Below are positions 6,930-9,571 of a stretch of 9,571 nucleotides of DNA, one piece after another (positions within the stretch are counted from its first letter, which is position 1; each line of letters starts with the position of its first letter). Made by a program: the position numbers and the translations under genes. The notes under the pieces were generated by a model, which saw nothing but the letters and a program-made list of their open reading frames with translations, was not told the DNA's origin and ran no database searches. This stretch comes from DATGMB01 sp035293845 (lineage in GTDB: Bacteria > Acidobacteriota > Terriglobia > Bryobacterales > Bryobacteraceae), in contig DATGMB010000295.1 of the NCBI GenBank assembly GCA_035293845.1, positions 1-9,571 on the forward strand. The letters run 5' to 3'.

Positions 6930-6959
6930 AGGATACCAGAATCCGCCAATCCCTCTCAA
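6930..6959 (-). promoter_or_regulatory. Possible promoter of the yebC operon
   Basis: On the minus strand TTGAGA (6959-6954) and TATCCT (6935-6930) are spaced by 18 bp. Transcription would begin near 6923 and include the leader hairpin. It is the best sigma-70-like pair I can find by eye in the yebC upstream region, but it is only moderately close to consensus. Confidence 0.35.
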
Positions 6960-6988
6960 CCGTGGAACCGCACACTCGTACCGTCTCA

Positions 6989-7020
6989 GGTGCACCGTCC
7001 CTCATGGCACCAAACGTGCC
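6989..7020. repeat. Short inverted repeats upstream of the response regulator gene
   Basis: GGTGCACC (6989-6996) is an 8-bp palindrome, and GGCAC-N5-GTGCC (7006-7020) is a perfect 5-bp inverted repeat. They lie 48-79 bp before the response regulator start. They could be an operator for its winged helix, but repeats this short also arise by chance in GC-rich DNA. Confidence 0.3.
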
Positions 7021-7067
7021 CTCAATGTATCGTCGGATGCCGAGTTCCGGTATCTTCGGAAGAGATC

Positions 7068-7745
7068 ATGCCCGAGCCCACCGCCCTCGAAGCGCTGTTC
7101 CCATCGCCGCGACGCGTCGTGCTCTGTGCGATGTTTCACGAGCCCAATCGCTGGTGGTCGCTCCCCGAGCTCGCCGGACGCGCCGGCGTCCAGCCCGCCA
7201 GTCTCCGTCAGCACATGGCGGCTCTTCGTGAAGGCGGCGTCATCCGCGAAAAAATGGAAGGCGGTCGAGCATGGTTCCAGGCCGATCCCGGCTGCCCCGT
7301 TTTCGCGGAGATCCAGTCCCTTGTCGGTAAGCTCAGTCCCCGCGATGGCCATGCTGAGACGATTCTCGTGGTGGAAGATCAGCCCGCCACCGCGCAAATT
7401 ACCCGCATTCTGCTCGAGAGCTGGGGCTACTGCGTCATCGAAGCCCACAGCGGCGACGAAGCTCTGGCCCTCTTCGAAGGCCATGCCGAGCGCGTCCACC
7501 TCGTTCTCACCGATTTGATCATGCCCGGCCTCACCGGCACCCAGCTCGCCGCAGAGCTCACTCGCCGCAAGCCTGGCCTCCGCATCGTCTTCATGTCCGG
7601 CTATCCCAACGACAGCCTCACCGGACCCGATGTCGCTTTTCTTCCGAAACCGTTCAACCCGGCCAGCCTCTCGCGCATGATCCGCCGCGAGCTTGACCGC
7701 CCCACTCCCGCCGTGCAGCCCGCGCGACACATGAAGTCTTCGTAA
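7068..7745 (+). CDS. Response regulator with N-terminal winged helix and C-terminal receiver
   Basis: Of 225 residues, about 1-88 form a winged helix (SLPELAGRAGVQPASLRQHM, 31-50, as helix-turn-helix, then a wing ending WFQADPGCPVFAEI, 69-82). The 'NPxCPIF'-like end is typical of the ArsR-like HTH often found beside or fused to minimal nucleotidyltransferases. Residues 97-210 are a CheY-type receiver with the acidic pair E103/D104, phospho-acceptor D149 in LTDLIMPG, S177 in MSGYP and K194 in LPKPF, so it should be phosphorylatable. The order is reversed compared with OmpR- or NarL-type regulators. The ATG at 7068 follows GGAAGAG closely; the frame is open upstream to a TTG at 6927, but that part is low-quality sequence. 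No histidine kinase is encoded nearby, so the partner is unknown. It is divergent from yebC. Confidence 0.88.
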   Translation: MPEPTALEALFPSPRRVVLCAMFHEPNRWWSLPELAGRAGVQPASLRQHMAALREGGVIREKMEGGRAWFQADPGCPVFAEIQSLVGKLSPRDGHAETILVVEDQPATAQITRILLESWGYCVIEAHSGDEALALFEGHAERVHLVLTDLIMPGLTGTQLAAELTRRKPGLRIVFMSGYPNDSLTGPDVAFLPKPFNPASLSRMIRRELDRPTPAVQPARHMKSS

Positions 7746-7819
7746 CATTAACTTCGTTTCAGCCCTGCAACCCCGAATCCGCCTCCGACGTTCCAAGAAC
7801 AGAGGGAGGATTTCTACCG

Positions 7820-8122
7820 ATGAAACAGAAGCTGCTCACCGGCGCGCTACTGGTCGGAGGCGCCCTGCTGGCCGCCTGCGGTGGCTATGGCGGTGCGTAT
7901 TATGCCCAATACGGACCGCCTCCGCCGCGTTACGCCGTAGTGGGCGTCGCGCCGGGCCCCGGCTATGTCTGGACACCGGGATGGTGGGATTGGCGCGGCC
8001 ACAACTGGGCCTGGGTCGAAGGCCGCTGGCAGCGTCCGCCCCGCGCTCGCGCCGTGTGGGTCGCCCCGGAGTGGCGCCGCGAAGGCCACGGCTATCGGTA
8101 CCACCGCGGCTACTGGCGCTAG
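7820..8122 (+). CDS. Small WxxGxW-repeat lipoprotein
   Basis: The 100-residue protein has a signal peptide ending in LLAAC (16-20), a good lipobox with C20 as the lipidated residue. After a Gly/Tyr linker and PPPP, the rest contains aromatic repeats: YVWTPGWWDW (49-58), WAWVEGRW (63-70) and a looser copy from VWVAPEW (79-85) to HRGYWR (95-100). This is the YxWxxGxW repeat type found in small envelope proteins of many Gram-negative bacteria; its function is not established. Tryptophan, tyrosine and arginine dominate, suggesting binding to a surface polymer or to the outer membrane (inference). GAGGGAGGA (7802-7810) lies nine bases before the ATG. It lies 74 bp after the response regulator gene and may be transcribed with it or separately. 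Confidence 0.82.
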   Translation: MKQKLLTGALLVGGALLAACGGYGGAYYAQYGPPPPRYAVVGVAPGPGYVWTPGWWDWRGHNWAWVEGRWQRPPRARAVWVAPEWRREGHGYRYHRGYWR

Positions 8123-8234
8123 GCTCCGCTCCCTCACGGTCGCGGCTCTGTCCGGAGCCCAGGCCAGGAGCGTTCCCACACACACCTGCCGGCCCGCCGG
8201 CGCTATCCTGAAGTCGTGGAGGACGTCGGTACGA

Positions 8235-8271
8235 ATCGCCTTCGGACGATCAAAGCCGGTAGAGACCACCG
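8235..8271 (+). other. Two small hairpins in the 8123-8379 spacer
   Basis: The 257-bp gap between the two lipoprotein genes encodes no protein I can support. It contains ATCG-C-C(TTCG)G-A-CGAT (8235-8250), a stem with one mismatch and a stable UUCG-type loop, and CGGT-N7-ACCG (8257-8271). At the start of the gap GGCTCCG (8122-8128) can pair with CGGAGCC (8153-8159). These might belong to a 3' leader/trailer structure or a small RNA, but each stem is short. Confidence 0.25.
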
Positions 8272-8318
8272 ATGAAGTAAGAACACGGGCCGCACCCGGC
8301 ATACCCTCGCGGCATGCT

Positions 8319-8343
8319 GGGCCCTCCGGCCCGTTTTACTTTT
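8319..8343 (+). terminator. Probable intrinsic terminator
   Basis: GGGCC (8319-8323) pairs with GGCCC (8328-8332) around a four-base loop, extended by one T-G wobble, and is followed by TTTT (8334-8337), AC and TTTT (8340-8343). It would end transcripts coming from the upstream lipoprotein gene, about 200 bases downstream of its stop. The stem is short and the U-tract interrupted, so efficiency is uncertain. Confidence 0.5.
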
Positions 8344-8379
8344 CCGGAACAAATTCAGCCAACCCGCGTAATTCCTGGC

Positions 8380-9072
8380 ATGAACCGAGCGTTCGTGCCT
8401 CTCTCCGCCGCCTTGGTCTGTCTCTCCGGCTGCGTCATTCATACCGCGTCCGGCCCTCCCGAGCACTCCTACCAGGTCATCGAGCGCGACTCGGCCAAGG
8501 AGCTCAACGCCATCATCCATATGGGCGCGGGCAATCTCCGCATCGGCAGCGGCACGGAAAAGCTCGTTCGCGCCGATTTCGATTACAACGTCCCCGAGTG
8601 GAAGCCCGAGGTCCGTTACACCAACGGCACACTCAACATCTCCCAGCCCGGCAACCACACCGCGCACTTCGGCAACTCCAAATATGACTGGGACCTGCGC
8701 TTCAACCGTGAAGTCCCCATCGACCTCCGTGTCGAATTCGGCGCCGGCGAAGCCCACCTCGATCTCGGCTCCCTCGATCTCCGCCGTGTCAGCGTGCAGA
8801 TGGGCGTCGGCACCATCAACATGGACCTCCGCGGTCCCGTAAAGCACGACTACAACGTCGACATCCAGGGCGGCGTCGGCGAAGCCATCGTCTATCTCCC
8901 CTCCGATGCCGGCATTAGCGCCGAAGCCAGCGGCGGTATCGGCGAAATCAAAGCCAGCGGCCTCCGCCACGAAGGCTCCCGCTATTTCAACGATGCTCTC
9001 GACAAAGCGAAGTACACCGTGCACCTCAACATTCAGGGCGGCGTCGGCTCCATCAAACTCGTAGCCGAGTAA
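8380..9072 (+). CDS. Toast-rack-domain lipoprotein
   Basis: The 230-residue protein has a signal peptide with the lipobox LSGC (15-18), so it is likely lipidated at C18. The mature part matches the toast-rack domain family (related to LiaF/DUF4097-type beta-solenoids): ADFDYNVPEWKPEV (65-78), YDWDLRFNREVPIDL (102-116) and a ladder of glycine turns, MGAGNL (48), FGAGEA (120), MGVGTI (141), GGVGEA (164), GGIGEI (185) and GGVGSI (220). Each turn is followed by an alternating hydrophobic strand, as expected of a right-handed beta stack. Function is unknown in general; LiaF relatives take part in cell-envelope stress sensing. I chose ATG 8380 because it starts the signal peptide; the frame is open to 8314 but that part lies over the terminator. 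Its stop is 13 bp from the convergent permease gene. Confidence 0.85.
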   Translation: MNRAFVPLSAALVCLSGCVIHTASGPPEHSYQVIERDSAKELNAIIHMGAGNLRIGSGTEKLVRADFDYNVPEWKPEVRYTNGTLNISQPGNHTAHFGNSKYDWDLRFNREVPIDLRVEFGAGEAHLDLGSLDLRRVSVQMGVGTINMDLRGPVKHDYNVDIQGGVGEAIVYLPSDAGISAEASGGIGEIKASGLRHEGSRYFNDALDKAKYTVHLNIQGGVGSIKLVAE

Positions 9073-9085
9073 CGCAGGCTTTCTA

Positions 9086-9571
9086 CTATTGGCCTCGAAT
9101 TGCCGTAGCCGCGTCCACCCGCAGCGCCCGTACAGCCGGCCATGCACTCCCCATCACGACCATGGCCGCTGCGACCAGCGCCGCCGCCCCAAACACCGCC
9201 GGATCGTCCGGCCTCACTCCCGCGAGCACCGATTCCAGGAGTCTCCCTGCGCCATACCCAGCCGCACATCCCGCAGCCACGCCCACACCCGCCGTTCTCA
9301 GCCCGTCCCGCAGGAGCATGCCCGCAATCACCCCCGGTCGCGCCCCCAGCGCCACCCGGATTCCAATCTCCTGCGTCCGCGTCGACACCGCAAACGCCAG
9401 CAGCCCGTGGATTCCCGCCGCCGCCAGCAGAAACGCCATCGCCGCGAACGCCCCCAGCACATACACCTGCACCCGCCGCGACCCGGTCTCCGCGTCGACC
9501 ACGGCCCGCATCGTCTGCACGTCCGAAACCGGCTGAGCCGCGTCCGTCTCCCGCACAATCCGCTGCAGCGC
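9086..9571 (-). CDS. FtsX-type ABC transporter permease, C-terminal fragment (cut by window edge)
   Basis: The visible 161 residues are the last FtsX domain of a MacB-like permease, very probably of the large ADOP type common in Acidobacteriota. The segment RAVVDAETGSRRVQVYVLGA leads into a membrane helix, then comes the family hallmark STRTQEIGIRVALGARPG, two more hydrophobic helices (around AGCAAGYGAGRLL and AALVAAAMVVMGSAWPAVRA) and the conserved end LRVDAATAIRG. Such permeases form inner-membrane complexes with an ATPase and move lipids, peptides or drugs, or transmit force to the envelope. Two consecutive TAG stops end the gene. The 5' part and any ATPase lie beyond the right edge, so the full domain architecture cannot be checked. 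Confidence 0.9.
   Translation of the reverse strand, partial: ALQRIVRETDAAQPVSDVQTMRAVVDAETGSRRVQVYVLGAFAAMAFLLAAAGIHGLLAFAVSTRTQEIGIRVALGARPGVIAGMLLRDGLRTAGVGVAAGCAAGYGAGRLLESVLAGVRPDDPAVFGAAALVAAAMVVMGSAWPAVRALRVDAATAIRGQ

Noticed and set aside
7002..7796. Minus-strand frame opposite the response regulator
   Set aside because: Antisense shadow; the plus strand encodes a receiver with all key residues.
8231..8280. c-di-GMP-type riboswitch suggested by CAAAGCC
   Set aside because: Only that short string fits; the other conserved parts and the pairing layout are absent.
8203..9147. 314-codon minus-strand open frame opposite the toast-rack gene
   Set aside because: Its Asp/Val/Ala-rich composition mirrors the repeats of the plus-strand gene, and it would overlap the permease gene as well.

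Overview
The window is a high-GC chromosomal stretch with densely packed, ordinary-looking bacterial genes. Acidobacteriota-type content (an ADOP-style FtsX permease, a toast-rack lipoprotein, a WxxGxW lipoprotein, a response regulator with an N-terminal winged helix) suggests a Solibacter/Bryobacterales-like bacterium. This placement is inferred from gene style only, not from a database match. I see no phage, insertion sequence, CRISPR array, tRNA or rRNA.

Region 1 (1-2552) is a methyl-cycle locus. On the minus strand ahcY (S-adenosylhomocysteine hydrolase) is followed by metK (SAM synthetase, cut by the left edge). Divergent on the plus strand is a fused ArsR-type HTH/SAM-methyltransferase protein resembling the SahR type of SAM-cycle regulator. 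The space between them is only 60 bp. It holds a strong sigma-70-like promoter for ahcY, whose -35 box lies inside the regulator gene, and TTGAT/ATCAA repeats that look like an operator covering the start of transcription.

Region 2 (2553-2822) is a short stretch holding what looks like the C-terminal part of a YefM/Phd-type antitoxin, without its N-terminal DNA-binding part and without a toxin gene.

Region 3 (6851 down to 2807, minus strand) is a five-gene operon: yebC, ruvC (GTG start), a secreted protein of unknown function, a TlpA-like thioredoxin with a long helical N-terminal part, and an EamA (DMT) transporter. Junctions are a 4-bp gap, two ATGA overlaps and a short spacer, so translation is probably coupled. 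A GC-rich hairpin lies in the yebC leader, and ruvA and ruvB are absent from the window.

Region 4 (7068-9072, plus strand) holds the response regulator with reversed domain order (HTH first, receiver second), a small aromatic-rich lipoprotein, a 257-bp spacer with hairpins and a probable terminator, and a toast-rack lipoprotein with six glycine-rich repeats. A convergent FtsX-type permease gene enters from the right edge.

I found no convincing new multi-gene system. The points most worth following are the compact ahcY/regulator control region, the antitoxin relic and the reversed-order response regulator.
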